Origin: an uncultured Erysipelotrichaceae bacterium
Lineage (GTDB): Bacteria; Bacillota_I; Bacilli_A; Erysipelotrichales; Coprobacillaceae
Reading direction: 5' to 3'
Assembly: GCA_910588075.1 (NCBI GenBank)
Contig: CAJUOS010000001.1
Coordinates: 62,001-126,000, forward strand
DNA length: 64,000 nt
Shown here one piece after another: positions 34,329 through 43,807 of this stretch. Under the pieces are notes generated by a model. The model was not told where the DNA came from and searched no databases. It worked only from the letters and a program-made list of their open reading frames with translations. A program made the position numbers and the translations under genes. Numbering within the stretch: position 1 is the first letter of the stretch; each line of letters opens with the position of its first letter.

Positions 34329-36088
34329 ATTATTCCTAATTGTTTTAATAAAAATTGACCATTTGTAGTTTGGGATTGTCCTTTATGAAGAAGATAATCA
34401 AAAAATATCTTATCATCTTGATAATATTCATCAAAATGATAATTAGAAATATCAATTTCTTGTGTATTGCATAATTCAAAATCATGTGTAGTCATAAAGA
34501 AAATACAATGTTCCAAAGATAACTTCTTAATTGTCGCTCTTGCTCCAGCTATTCTATCCAAAGAATTTGTTCCTTTAAAAATTTCATCAATAAAACATAC
34601 CATTGGCTTTTTGAATTGACTGTATTCAATCATTTTTTTAATTCTCAACAATTCTCCATAAAAAGTAGAAATTCCTTCTTCAACATTATCTTTTACTCTC
34701 ATAGATGTTAAGATAGTCATACATGAGCATATCATATTCTCTCCAAAAACATAGCTTCCCATATACGATAAAATCAAGTTCATACCAATTGTTCGCATGA
34801 AAGTCGTTTTTCCCGACATATTAGATCCTGTAATGACACAACCATGATTTTCTAAGCAAAATGAATTTCCTACTACTTTTTGAGTATCAATAAGTGGATG
34901 CTTTAAATTCTGAAACGATAAACTCATAGTATCAGAAATCTGTGGCTGACTAACCAAAAAATCATCCATCTTAGGTATATATAGACTAATAAAAAGTTCC
35001 ATTTCTGCCAACGCATCAAACCATTGCTGTACTTTTGTACCATAATCATTTATCCAATTTATATAAAAATATCTTATACAAATATCATATAATCCTAAAC
35101 CATTTAATAAAATAAACAAAAGAATATTTTGTCTATAAGAGATAGCCTGAGATATTCTTGAAAGTTTTTCTATTCCTTTAACTGCTTGTTGATTTTGAGA
35201 AATTTTAGCTTGAAGTTCTTTTAATAACGAGGATTGAAAGTGTTCGTTTTGAATAATCAAAAAAAGTTGTTGATAATTATTCAAACTTTTCTGAAACTTT
35301 TTAACTGGTTCAAATAATTCTGAATTCTTTTTATAGAAAAGAATAGTAATTATAATTTGTAATACAATAGCTAGCACACAAAGCATATAACTGTATGGCA
35401 AAGCAATAGAGAATGAACAGCATAGTATTGTTATCAATACTAAAAGAGGAAAAATAAAAATATATTTTTTCATAGAATGATAATGATTTTGAGACAAAGA
35501 ATCTATAAATTGATAAATTGTTTCTTCATCTCTAATCTTCATCATTTTTCCATATGTTTGAATTTCTAAAATAAAATTATTATGTTCTGATAGTTCATTT
35601 AAAACTTCTTGTCTTTTTAAAATCATATCCTTATTTAAAGAAGGATGAATTATGTTTTGAGCTAATAATTGTTTTCCTTGATATGTAAATGTTGCATTAA
35701 TCAATTGAAAAAGTGAATGATGTCCAAATAAATCTAAATCAATACTTATATCATCTTTTAAAAATTCTTCTCCATCTTCTTCAAATGTATCCCATTGATT
35801 ATTAATTCTTTGAATATGTTGCATGAAAACTTTTGTTAATGAGTCATAATAAAATAATTTATTTTTAACTTTAGTATGAACTGCTACAACATATAAAAAA
35901 AGTAAAAGATATAAAAATGAGAATATATATAAAATATTCTTTTTTTGAAAATAACCTATAAGTAAAACAAGAATGGCTAATATGAATAAGCAAAATCTTA
36001 TTATTGATAACCGATTTGATTTTTTTTGATAAAATTGTAATTTCTGTTCAGATTTTTGATAAGAGTTTTCAAATTCCTGAAGTTTCAT
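34325..36088 (-). CDS. Membrane-anchored MutS-like ATPase
   Basis: The 587-residue protein has two N-terminal membrane segments (about residues 28-70), a second pair near 210-250, a helical clamp-like middle and a C-terminal MutS ATPase with Walker A TGSNMSGKTTFMRTIG and Walker B VCFIDEIFKGTNSLDR. It has neither the mismatch-recognition domain nor the Smr nuclease. Related membrane MutS proteins are common in Bacillota with no settled function. MMKL was trimmed to the second Met; the RBS region does not discriminate well. It follows uppP by 50 bp. Confidence 0.8.
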   Translation of the reverse strand: MKLQEFENSYQKSEQKLQFYQKKSNRLSIIRFCLFILAILVLLIGYFQKKNILYIFSFLYLLLFLYVVAVHTKVKNKLFYYDSLTKVFMQHIQRINNQWDTFEEDGEEFLKDDISIDLDLFGHHSLFQLINATFTYQGKQLLAQNIIHPSLNKDMILKRQEVLNELSEHNNFILEIQTYGKMMKIRDEETIYQFIDSLSQNHYHSMKKYIFIFPLLVLITILCCSFSIALPYSYMLCVLAIVLQIIITILFYKKNSELFEPVKKFQKSLNNYQQLFLIIQNEHFQSSLLKELQAKISQNQQAVKGIEKLSRISQAISYRQNILLFILLNGLGLYDICIRYFYINWINDYGTKVQQWFDALAEMELFISLYIPKMDDFLVSQPQISDTMSLSFQNLKHPLIDTQKVVGNSFCLENHGCVITGSNMSGKTTFMRTIGMNLILSYMGSYVFGENMICSCMTILTSMRVKDNVEEGISTFYGELLRIKKMIEYSQFKKPMVCFIDEIFKGTNSLDRIAGARATIKKLSLEHCIFFMTTHDFELCNTQEIDISNYHFDEYYQDDKIFFDYLLHKGQSQTTNGQFLLKQLGII

Positions 36089-36138
36089 CAATCTTCTCTC
36101 CTTCCTATCTGTTCATTTATCCCTCATAAACATATTCT

Positions 36139-36990
36139 TTATCCCATCTTCATAAAATAAATCAAAACAATAATACCTAAAACAATACGATACCATCCAA
36201 AAATCTTAAAATCATGTTTCTTAATATAACTCATAAGAAATTGGATAATGAGAATAGAAACGAAAAAGGCCACAATCATTCCTATCAGTAAAATAATTAA
36301 TTCTTGGCTTGTCAAAGCTATACCAAATTTTACAATTTTTAATAATGATGCTCCAAACATAACAGGTATAGCTAAAAAGAAGGTAAATTCTGCAGCAACA
36401 GTTCTTGAAACTCCCAACAACAAAGCTCCTACAATTGTTGCTCCAGAACGTGATGTTCCAGGAAAAATAGCTGCTATTAATTGGAAAACCCCAATTAAAA
36501 ATGCTGTATCAAATGACAAATCAGCTAAATGGTTAATTTTGGATTGAGTATGTTCATTACGATTCTCAATTATAATAAATGCAATTCCAAAAACAATCAA
36601 AGCAATTGAAACTGTTTGGTAATTATAAAATAAAGCTTCTAATTGCTTATCAAACAACAAACCAATAACAGCAGCGGGTACACAAGCTATAAGAATTTTA
36701 AGCCATAAAATAAATTTATCCATTTTTATATATGAAAGTAAGCCAAATTGTGCCATTGGTTGTTGATTGTTTTTATAACCAAATGGAAAAAAATCATTCC
36801 AAAATAAAACAACAACTGCCATAATAGCTCCTAATTGAATGACAACCTGAAACATACTATAAAATTCAGGAGTAACATCTAATTGAATAAGTTCATCCAA
36901 TAATATCATATGTCCTGTACTACTAATAGGTAACCATTCAGTTACCCCTTCAACAATACCAAATAATATAGCTTTTAATAGTTCTATCAT
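36139..36990 (-). CDS. uppP: Undecaprenyl-diphosphate phosphatase (BacA/UppP)
   Basis: The 283-residue integral membrane protein has the catalytic motifs GVTEWLPISSTGHM and PGTSRSGATIVGALLLG. It recycles undecaprenyl pyrophosphate for cell-wall synthesis and gives intrinsic bacitracin tolerance. The start MIELLKAIL follows GGAG by 8 bp; an ATG six codons upstream overlaps that RBS. About eight membrane segments are visible. Confidence 0.95.
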   Translation of the reverse strand: MIELLKAILFGIVEGVTEWLPISSTGHMILLDELIQLDVTPEFYSMFQVVIQLGAIMAVVVLFWNDFFPFGYKNNQQPMAQFGLLSYIKMDKFILWLKILIACVPAAVIGLLFDKQLEALFYNYQTVSIALIVFGIAFIIIENRNEHTQSKINHLADLSFDTAFLIGVFQLIAAIFPGTSRSGATIVGALLLGVSRTVAAEFTFFLAIPVMFGASLLKIVKFGIALTSQELIILLIGMIVAFFVSILIIQFLMSYIKKHDFKIFGWYRIVLGIIVLIYFMKMG

Positions 36991-37128
36991 ATCTAATCTC
37001 CTATTCATAGAAAATAATACTTCTATAACTATATATGATAAAATATAAAAAATATAGTTGTTTTTGTATTTTATGCAAGCTATTTTATTATATATATTTC
37101 TTTTCTTGTATATTTTAATGAAAATAAA

Positions 37129-37635
37129 CTATTCTTTTAACATCATCCATTCACTTCTAGAAATGGCATAAACTTTTGTGTTTTCAAATGTATCAACTTG
37201 ATGCATTCCCATTGCTTGGGCTGTTGAGGATGAAGCTATATTATCATCATGCATATATGAATAAATAATATTAAATGGTGTATTTTCAAAAGTCCAATCC
37301 CTACTTGCTTTTGCTACTTCACTTGCATATCCTTTTTGCTGTTGATCTTTTCTTATATGATAACCAATTTCTGGTTTTATTTCACCATTAATCAACTGCA
37401 TTGTTAATTCACAATCACCTATAACTTCTCCAGTTTCTTTTAAAATAACTGCCCATAAACCAAAACCAAAAATTTGATATCTTTCTTTATTTTTAAAAAT
37501 CCATTTTTTTATTTTATCTTCATCAAAAATATATGGATAATACTGCATATTATTTTAATCCACAAAAACATAAGAAAGTGATTCAAAATCATTTTCTGTT
37601 AATTCTCTTAATAATAATCTTTTTGTTTCTATCAT
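37129..37635 (-). pseudogene. GNAT acetyltransferase gene interrupted by an in-frame TAA
   Basis: A 139-codon frame (37129-37548) encodes the main part of a RimJ/RimL-type GNAT domain, including an acetyl-CoA loop (QQQKGYASEVAKA). It begins abruptly at MQYYPYIF, where the family normally has about 25 more residues. Those residues are present upstream in the same frame: an ATG at 37633-37635 starts MIETKRLLLRELTEND, the standard GNAT opening, and runs in frame until TAA at 37555-37557, two codons before MQYY. One nonsense change therefore splits the gene. Re-initiation at 37548 would give an enzyme without its first strand. Confidence 0.8.
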
Positions 37636-37664
37636 TAACTATCTCACTTTCAATACACGATTTT

Positions 37665-37850
37665 TTATAATACTAATGCTTTTTTAGGACAAAAATTTGA
37701 ACATTTTCCACACCCTATACACTTATCATAATTAATCTTGGGTGCTTCAAATTCTTTTTGCGACAATGCTCCTACTGGACAAATATTCACTGCAGGACAT
37801 TTATGATTTTGAGGACATCTCTCTATTACAATTTCTAATTTTTTCTTCAT
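37665..37850 (-). CDS. Small 4Fe-4S ferredoxin-like protein
   Basis: The 61-residue protein has a classic C-terminal 4Fe-4S motif CIGCGKCSNFCP and an N-terminal cysteine set in CPQNHKCPAVNICP that is spaced differently from a second standard cluster. It is soluble. It would carry electrons or guard a cluster; the partner is unknown. GGAGG lies upstream of the ATG. It sits between the GNAT pseudogene and rlmD without overlap. Confidence 0.85.
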   Translation of the reverse strand: MKKKLEIVIERCPQNHKCPAVNICPVGALSQKEFEAPKINYDKCIGCGKCSNFCPKKALVL

Positions 37851-37883
37851 ATACTTACCTCCTTTTATTTTATTAATATAAAT

Positions 37884-39017
37884 CTATATTTTTGAATATG
37901 ATAATCGTATAATACTCTCTATGTGTTCAGTATGTGGAAACATATCATAAAAATAAACATCTTGAAAAATATAACCAATCTTCTTAAATTCCTTTAAATC
38001 TCTTACCTGAGTATGTGGATCACAAGAAACATAAACAACGTTTTTAGGTTTTAATTTATGAATAGCTTGTATAAACTCTTTTGTACTTCCTGCCCTTGGT
38101 GGATCCATAATAACACTATCATATTTCAGTTTTAATCTAGCCTGTTCTTTCATAAATTCAGTTGCATCTTGATTATAGAAATGAATATTTTGTACATGGT
38201 TCATTTTTGCATTATTTATAGCATCTTTATAAGCCTGTGTATTCAATTCAACACCAATTACATTTTTTACATATGATGCAAGAATCAAGCCAATCGTTCC
38301 AATTCCACAATATGTGTCTAACACAACATCACTATCTTTAACATCTAAAAGTTGAATTACTTTTTGATATAATTTTGTACACTGTTCATGATTAATTTGA
38401 TAAAAAGATTGGGCAGATATTTTGAATGTCAATCCACATAATTCATCAACAATAAAGCCTTTTCCATATAAAACCTTTTCTTGTTGAGATAAAACAATAC
38501 TTGTTTGTCGCTTATTAATATTCAATACAATTGATTTTACACTAGGACAAAATTTTATCAATTCCTGACAAAAATTTTTAGAACCTTTAAAAATAGAATC
38601 ACTAACAACTAAAACAACTAAAGTTTGATTTGTTTGAATAGCTCTGCGAATAAGAACATGACGTAAAAAACCTTTTCTTCTTTTATTATCATAAATAGAA
38701 ATTCTATATTTTTTAAATAAACATTGTAATTTATCTAAAATATAGTGGGTTTCTTCATCATGAAGTAAACATTTCTTAATAGGAACAATTTTATGACTTT
38801 CTTCCTCATATAATCCATATTCATATTTTTGATTGAATGCAACAATCACTCTATTTCTATAAGCATAAGGATTATTCATCCCATGAATAGAATGAACAGA
38901 AACATGAAAATCTCTGTACAAATCTTGATAATAATTATATTTTTTTTGAAGTTGTTGTTGATAATCCATATCAATATATTGACAACTTCCACATTGCTGA
39001 CTCACTCTACATTTCAT
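37884..39017 (-). CDS. rlmD: 23S rRNA (uracil-5-)-methyltransferase RumA/RlmD family
   Basis: The 377-residue SAM-dependent methyltransferase has N-terminal cysteines for an iron-sulfur cluster (CRVSQQCGSCQY), the SAM motif DTYCGIGTIGLI, the DPPRAGS motif and the catalytic cysteine in VYVSCDPHTQ. It is shorter than E. coli RlmD because it lacks a TRAM domain at the N-terminus. It methylates C5 of a uridine in 23S rRNA (or tRNA in some Bacillota); the exact target is not determined by sequence. Confidence 0.88.
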   Translation of the reverse strand: MKCRVSQQCGSCQYIDMDYQQQLQKKYNYYQDLYRDFHVSVHSIHGMNNPYAYRNRVIVAFNQKYEYGLYEEESHKIVPIKKCLLHDEETHYILDKLQCLFKKYRISIYDNKRRKGFLRHVLIRRAIQTNQTLVVLVVSDSIFKGSKNFCQELIKFCPSVKSIVLNINKRQTSIVLSQQEKVLYGKGFIVDELCGLTFKISAQSFYQINHEQCTKLYQKVIQLLDVKDSDVVLDTYCGIGTIGLILASYVKNVIGVELNTQAYKDAINNAKMNHVQNIHFYNQDATEFMKEQARLKLKYDSVIMDPPRAGSTKEFIQAIHKLKPKNVVYVSCDPHTQVRDLKEFKKIGYIFQDVYFYDMFPHTEHIESIIRLSYSKI

Positions 39018-39056
39018 AAAATACTCCTTCCTATATAAAGAAAAGCTTATAAAGCA

Positions 39057-40490
39057 TTACAATGTTTCAATAAACTTTACAAGTAATTCAAAAGTATCAA
39101 CAAAAGATTGAATATCCAACCTCTCATCAGGTATATGAATATCTGCCATATTAGGACCTATTGTTACAATATCCAATTCAGGTATTTTTCCTTTAAAAAC
39201 TCCAGTTTCTAATCCTCCATGAGTTGCAATCTCTTTTAACTCCTGATGCGCATATTCTTTATAAAAATCTTTCAATTGTTTTCTTAAAAGTGAATGAGGA
39301 TCATAATCCCATCCTGGATAATCTCCTGATTTTTCTGTATATCCATTAAACAATGATGCAACCATATCTAATTGCATAGCAAGTTCATCTCTTGCACTTT
39401 TTAATGGTGAACGAATTGAATAATCAATAATCACTTCTTCATCACTTGTATATACAACCCCCATATTTAAAGAAAGAGTTGTCAAATGAGGAATGACTTG
39501 AGATTGCTCTATCATACCATTAGGTGCTAAATACATAATAGATATAATAGCTTCACTATCTTTTGACTGAATACAATAATCACATTCTTCTTCATATAAA
39601 TATATTTCTACATGTGGATCACTTATTTCAAGTTCCTTTTTAATATCTTGATAACAAGAATTAACAATTTCTTCAATTTCTTCTTGAATACTTTCACTAG
39701 CAAAAGAAACAACACATTCTCTTGGAATAGCATTATTTTTTAAACCACCATTAATCTCAATTAAGCGAATATCAATTCCATTTCTTAACATATGATAAAG
39801 AACTCTTGCTGCTAATTTGTTTGCATTTCCTCTTGCTTTATGAATACAATCTCCAGAATGACCTCCTAATAATCCTTTCACCTCTAAAGTATAAACAGGA
39901 GAAACATTATCTTGTTTATGAATAGGTTTGGTAATTTTAACATCTACTCCACCAGATGAAGATGTACATGTAACACCTTCTTTTTCACTATCTAACCCTA
40001 TCATTCTTTTAGCTTTCAAAAGACTAGCATCTATTCCAAAAGCCCCAAATAAACCTACTTCTTCTTGAACAGTAAAAACACATTCTAATGGTGGGTGTTT
40101 AATATTTTTTTCTGTTAAAATAGCCAACATATAACACACTCCATAGCCATCATCAGCTCCTAATGTTGTTCCCGTAGCATGTAAAAAACCATCTTCTACA
40201 TATAAGTCTAAAGAATCATTTTCAAAATCATGATGGCTATCATTATTTTTTTCATTAACCATGTCCATATGAGCTTCTAACATCAATGCTTCATGATCTT
40301 CATACCCTTTTGTAGCTTTTTTATAAACAATAACATTATTCATTTCATCTCTTTGATAATCCAAATGATATTGTTCTGCAATACTCACAATATAATTGGC
40401 TATTGCTTCCTCATTATACGAACCTCTTGGTATTTTTGAAATTTCTTCAAAATAATAATTAATTAAAATATTTGTATCTAAAACGGCCAC
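39057..40490 (-). CDS. pepD: Aminoacyl-histidine dipeptidase (M20, PepD)
   Basis: The 477-residue M20 metallopeptidase has metal ligands in EAHMDMV, TTLGADDGYG, QEEVGLFGA, GLDSE and a late THGGLETGVF. It cleaves Xaa-His and other dipeptides. Translation starts at GTG (40488-40490), supported by AGGAGG 8 bp upstream. Single-gene unit; no regulator adjacent. Confidence 0.93.
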   Translation of the reverse strand: MAVLDTNILINYYFEEISKIPRGSYNEEAIANYIVSIAEQYHLDYQRDEMNNVIVYKKATKGYEDHEALMLEAHMDMVNEKNNDSHHDFENDSLDLYVEDGFLHATGTTLGADDGYGVCYMLAILTEKNIKHPPLECVFTVQEEVGLFGAFGIDASLLKAKRMIGLDSEKEGVTCTSSSGGVDVKITKPIHKQDNVSPVYTLEVKGLLGGHSGDCIHKARGNANKLAARVLYHMLRNGIDIRLIEINGGLKNNAIPRECVVSFASESIQEEIEEIVNSCYQDIKKELEISDPHVEIYLYEEECDYCIQSKDSEAIISIMYLAPNGMIEQSQVIPHLTTLSLNMGVVYTSDEEVIIDYSIRSPLKSARDELAMQLDMVASLFNGYTEKSGDYPGWDYDPHSLLRKQLKDFYKEYAHQELKEIATHGGLETGVFKGKIPELDIVTIGPNMADIHIPDERLDIQSFVDTFELLVKFIETL

Positions 40491-40540
40491 TAATATATCC
40501 TCCTATAACTATTTATTTTCTCAAATGATTATATCAATTT

Positions 40541-41869
40541 TTAAACCAACTGTCTATTCATCCATTTTCCATTAAAATATCTCCATATAAAAAATATAGC
40601 TCGTACAACCCAATCAATAGACATAGCAATCCAAATTCCCAATAATCCAACACCCATTGTTTGAGCAATGATATAACTTAACAATAATCTAAAAGTTAAC
40701 ATTGATGTTGCTGAAACAATCATTGTATATTTTGCATCATTAGCTGCTCTTAAAGCATTTGGAAGAGTAAAAGCTGCTGGCCAAAAAATAGCCGCTGATA
40801 TCCCATGGAAAAATATACATTGATATGCTAAAGCAATCGTTTCTTGTGATAAAGAGTAAAAAGTCAAAATAGTTGGTGTTGCTAATAAAAGAACAACAAT
40901 CAATATAAGCATTGATAAATAGGTCATTTTCATAATCTTTTTTATATAATATTTTGCCTGCTCGTAATCATTGGCTCCAACACATTGTCCTATGACTGTA
41001 ACCATAGCTAAGCCTAATGCCATTCCAGGAATAATTTGCATTTGTGATAAATTACTAGAAACAGCATTTGCAGCAATAGAATAAGTTCCAAATGTTGCAA
41101 CCAATCCTTGTACTAATATTTTACCTAATTGAAACATCCCATTCTCTAATCCTGAAGGAATTCCTATTGTTAAAATTTTTCGAATATAAGTAAAATCAAA
41201 TTTCCAATGTACATAATCATCAATATATAACTCACTACTTTTTTTACTTAACATAATTAAAATAACCAAACAAGCAACTGCTCTTGCAATTAAAGTAGCC
41301 AAAACGGCTCCAAAAACGCCCCAATGACATCCAAAAATAAAAAAAGCATTCAAAACAATATTTATAATATTCATAATAGCACTATTAATCATAGAAATTT
41401 TAGAATTACCAACAGCTCTAAAAAGTGCTGCTCCACTATTATATAAAGCAATAAATGGATAAGACATAGCTGAATAAAAAAAGTATATTTCTGCATTCTT
41501 CATAACATTTATTTCCACTTTACCAAAAACCAAGTGTAATAAATAATTATTAAAAATTATAACAAAAAACATAATAATTACTGATAATAATGCTGTAATT
41601 AATAATAACTGTTTTGCTGAATATCTTGCTTTTTCAAATGAACCTTGACCTATAAACTGTGCTACAACAACAGCCCCTCCTGTTCCAAGCGCAGCAAAAA
41701 CATTGATTAATAAAATATTAATTGTATCAACTAAAGATACTGCTGAAACAGCCATTTCACCAACAGTTGACACCATCAAAGTATCAGCAAATCCTACTGT
41801 AATAGCTAGTAATTGTTCTATAATTAATGGTATCATTAATTTTGTTAAATCTTTATTCGAAAATAACAT
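40541..41869 (-). CDS. MATE family efflux transporter
   Basis: The 442-residue protein has twelve membrane segments in the two-lobed MATE arrangement; MIPLIIEQLLAITVGFADTLMVSTVG is the typical opening helix. It exports cationic drugs or metabolites using Na+ or H+. The start MLFSNKDL lies 7 bp after GGAGG; two upstream ATGs lie in or too near the RBS. It is distinct from the second MATE gene at 47849. Substrate unknown. Confidence 0.9.
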   Translation of the reverse strand: MLFSNKDLTKLMIPLIIEQLLAITVGFADTLMVSTVGEMAVSAVSLVDTINILLINVFAALGTGGAVVVAQFIGQGSFEKARYSAKQLLLITALLSVIIMFFVIIFNNYLLHLVFGKVEINVMKNAEIYFFYSAMSYPFIALYNSGAALFRAVGNSKISMINSAIMNIINIVLNAFFIFGCHWGVFGAVLATLIARAVACLVILIMLSKKSSELYIDDYVHWKFDFTYIRKILTIGIPSGLENGMFQLGKILVQGLVATFGTYSIAANAVSSNLSQMQIIPGMALGLAMVTVIGQCVGANDYEQAKYYIKKIMKMTYLSMLILIVVLLLATPTILTFYSLSQETIALAYQCIFFHGISAAIFWPAAFTLPNALRAANDAKYTMIVSATSMLTFRLLLSYIIAQTMGVGLLGIWIAMSIDWVVRAIFFIWRYFNGKWMNRQLV

Positions 41870-41895
41870 AATCATTCCTCCCACTCTTTAAAAAA

Positions 41896-42633
41896 TTATA
41901 ATCTTTTTTTCGTTTGAGATAAAATAATTTCCAATTTTTGAAATTCCCTTTTTGTCAAATAACGATATTCTCCTTCTGCTAATTGTTCATCTAATAAAAT
42001 ATCAGCAAAACTTACTCTTTTTAATTCAACAACATGATAACCACAAGTTAAAAACATTTTCTTAACTTGATGATATCTCCCTTCACATAGAGTAACATAA
42101 CAATGATATGAATCAATAATTTCTAATTGAGCACTTTGGCATCGAATCTTAAAATCTATCACAATACCATCCCTAAAATATTTAATTAAATGCTGTTTTA
42201 AAGGAGAATCAACAGTAACAAAATAAGTTTTTTTAATATGATTTTGTGGTAATAATAATTTTTTTGATAAATTTACATCATTTGTAATAAGTAATAAACC
42301 AGTTGTATCTCTATCCAACCTCCCTACACAATAACAATCATCTTTTTTTATCAAATCCATAACACAAGGCCATTGCTGATCCTTATGAGCACAAATATAT
42401 CCTTTAGGTTTATTAAGCATGTAATAAACAAAAGGCCATTCTATAAGTTTATGATTGACTACTATTTGATCATCTGAACTAACTTGAAATAAGGGATTAT
42501 CAATACAAATTTGATTAATAAAAACTGACTTTTGCCTTATTATATTTTTACATTGTCTTACATTCCCATAACCACATTTCATTAATACATAATAGATATC
42601 TTTAATGACTATTTCTTCCTCTCCAACAATCAT
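41896..42633 (-). CDS. RsuA/RluB family 16S/23S pseudouridine synthase
   Basis: The protein (about 245 residues) has an N-terminal S4-like domain (YYVLMKCGYGNVRQCKNIIRQKSVFIN), the catalytic GRLDRDTTGLLLITND and the downstream EGRYHQVKKMF. It modifies a uridine in rRNA. The start is unclear: no ATG has a good RBS. The frame is open into the ParB-like gene, and GGAGAGGAAG lies just before codons GTC ATT AAA, hinting at a non-ATG start close to 42600. It overlaps the ParB-like gene in any case. Confidence 0.85.
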   Translation of the reverse strand: MIVGEEEIVIKDIYYVLMKCGYGNVRQCKNIIRQKSVFINQICIDNPLFQVSSDDQIVVNHKLIEWPFVYYMLNKPKGYICAHKDQQWPCVMDLIKKDDCYCVGRLDRDTTGLLLITNDVNLSKKLLLPQNHIKKTYFVTVDSPLKQHLIKYFRDGIVIDFKIRCQSAQLEIIDSYHCYVTLCEGRYHQVKKMFLTCGYHVVELKRVSFADILLDEQLAEGEYRYLTKREFQKLEIILSQTKKRL

Positions 42634-42886
42634 TAGATCTTGTATTTCCATTATTTTCAACAATAACACATACAAAATCTCCTCTATGATAATGAGATTC
42701 ATTCTTTAAAATATCATGTAACGCAGATAATCTTTTATGTCCATCTACACATTGATAAGAATCTTGGTTTAAAATAACTTTAATTGGAAAAGACAAACCA
42801 ATTCTTATAATTGAATGGTAAAGACTTTGATTATACTCTGTATATTGATATTGAATCTGTGATATAGGAATTTTAATAATACGCAT
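42602..42886 (-). CDS. Small ParB/Srx-like domain protein
   Basis: The 94-residue protein consists of a ParB N-terminal-like domain: a short start strand, SIIRIGLSFPIKVI, then VDGHKRLSALHDI, the counterpart of the ParB GxRR nucleotide-binding box. It has no HTH, so it cannot be a partition ParB. Stand-alone domains like this occur as CTP/ATP-binding or sulfiredoxin-like proteins. Its last 15 or so residues are Asn/Arg-rich and overlap the pseudouridine synthase frame. GGAGG precedes the ATG. Function not known. Confidence 0.65.
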   Translation of the reverse strand: MRIIKIPISQIQYQYTEYNQSLYHSIIRIGLSFPIKVILNQDSYQCVDGHKRLSALHDILKNESHYHRGDFVCVIVENNGNTRSNDCWRGRNSH

Positions 42887-42990
42887 AATAAAAACCTCCT
42901 TTTGTTATTATATCATTGTTTACATAAAGATAAAGTATATCTTTATTAATGAAAAAATGTTATAATTAAAAACATATAGGAGGTCATTTT

Positions 42991-43740
42991 ATGAACATTT
43001 TATTAAGTCGTATACTTACATATTTAAATGGAACTTTATTCCATGACTATAATTATAAAATATGCACTTTCATTATCTTTCATTATTTAGAAATGGAAGA
43101 TATGAATGAAGAAGAATTTTTAAAGAAAGGATGTTTTAAAAAAGAAGAACTTTATGCTTTTATTGCCTTATTAGGATTTAACCAATATGATGAGTTTAAA
43201 GAAACACTTTGTAATCATTATCAAACTCGACTCAATCAAATTCGTGTAAGAATGCTTGGGGTTGATACAAGTGATTATATTAATGATATGGATAAAGATT
43301 GTACTAATGAAGAAATGAAAAATATTATTTCTGATATATGCTCTAAACTTTATAAAGCTAAAAGAATTATTGTTTTTGGAGCTTTATACCCTATTTCAAT
43401 TGCTATTGAATTACAAACTGACATGATCACTTTTGGTAAACCTTTTATTCAATATCATAGTTATGACCCTATTGTTATGGATGAAAATGATGTTGCAATA
43501 GTTATCAGTGCTACTGGACGATATTTAGAAGGATTTAAAAAATCGAGAGAAGATGTTCATATAGAAAGAGCTCAACAAATCTTGATTACTCAAAATAAAA
43601 AATATTTAAGAACTGAAGCTAATAATAATTGTAAAGTTATTTATGTGCCTGGTAAATTTGATAGTATTAATTTTAATTATCAAATTATGACCATTTGTGA
43701 TTTAATTAGGTTACATTATTTCCAACAATATTATTTATAA
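42991..43740 (+). CDS. RpiR/MurR-type regulator with SIS domain
   Basis: The 249-residue protein has a helical N-terminal domain (about residues 1-80, a divergent RpiR HTH) and a C-terminal SIS domain (RIIVFGALYPISIAIELQ, VAIVISATGRYLEGFKK). SIS domains bind phosphosugars, so it probably controls sugar or amino-sugar genes. A TATAAT near 42962 and an AGGAGG RBS are upstream. No obvious sugar target gene is adjacent. The HTH part is weak, so an SIS-only protein remains possible. Confidence 0.75.
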   Translation: MNILLSRILTYLNGTLFHDYNYKICTFIIFHYLEMEDMNEEEFLKKGCFKKEELYAFIALLGFNQYDEFKETLCNHYQTRLNQIRVRMLGVDTSDYINDMDKDCTNEEMKNIISDICSKLYKAKRIIVFGALYPISIAIELQTDMITFGKPFIQYHSYDPIVMDENDVAIVISATGRYLEGFKKSREDVHIERAQQILITQNKKYLRTEANNNCKVIYVPGKFDSINFNYQIMTICDLIRLHYFQQYYL

Positions 43741-43742
43741 TT

Positions 43743-43794
43743 AAAAAACTAGGATATTGAAATTTATATATTTCAATCATTCTAGTTTTTTTAT
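43743..43794. terminator. Bidirectional terminator after the RpiR-type gene and the ABC operon
   Basis: AAAAAACTAG / CTAGTTTTTT arms extended by ATTGAAAT / ATTTCAAT lie between convergent units, with T runs for both strands. Confidence 0.8.
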
Positions 43795-43807
43795 CCAATC
43801 ATATCTA

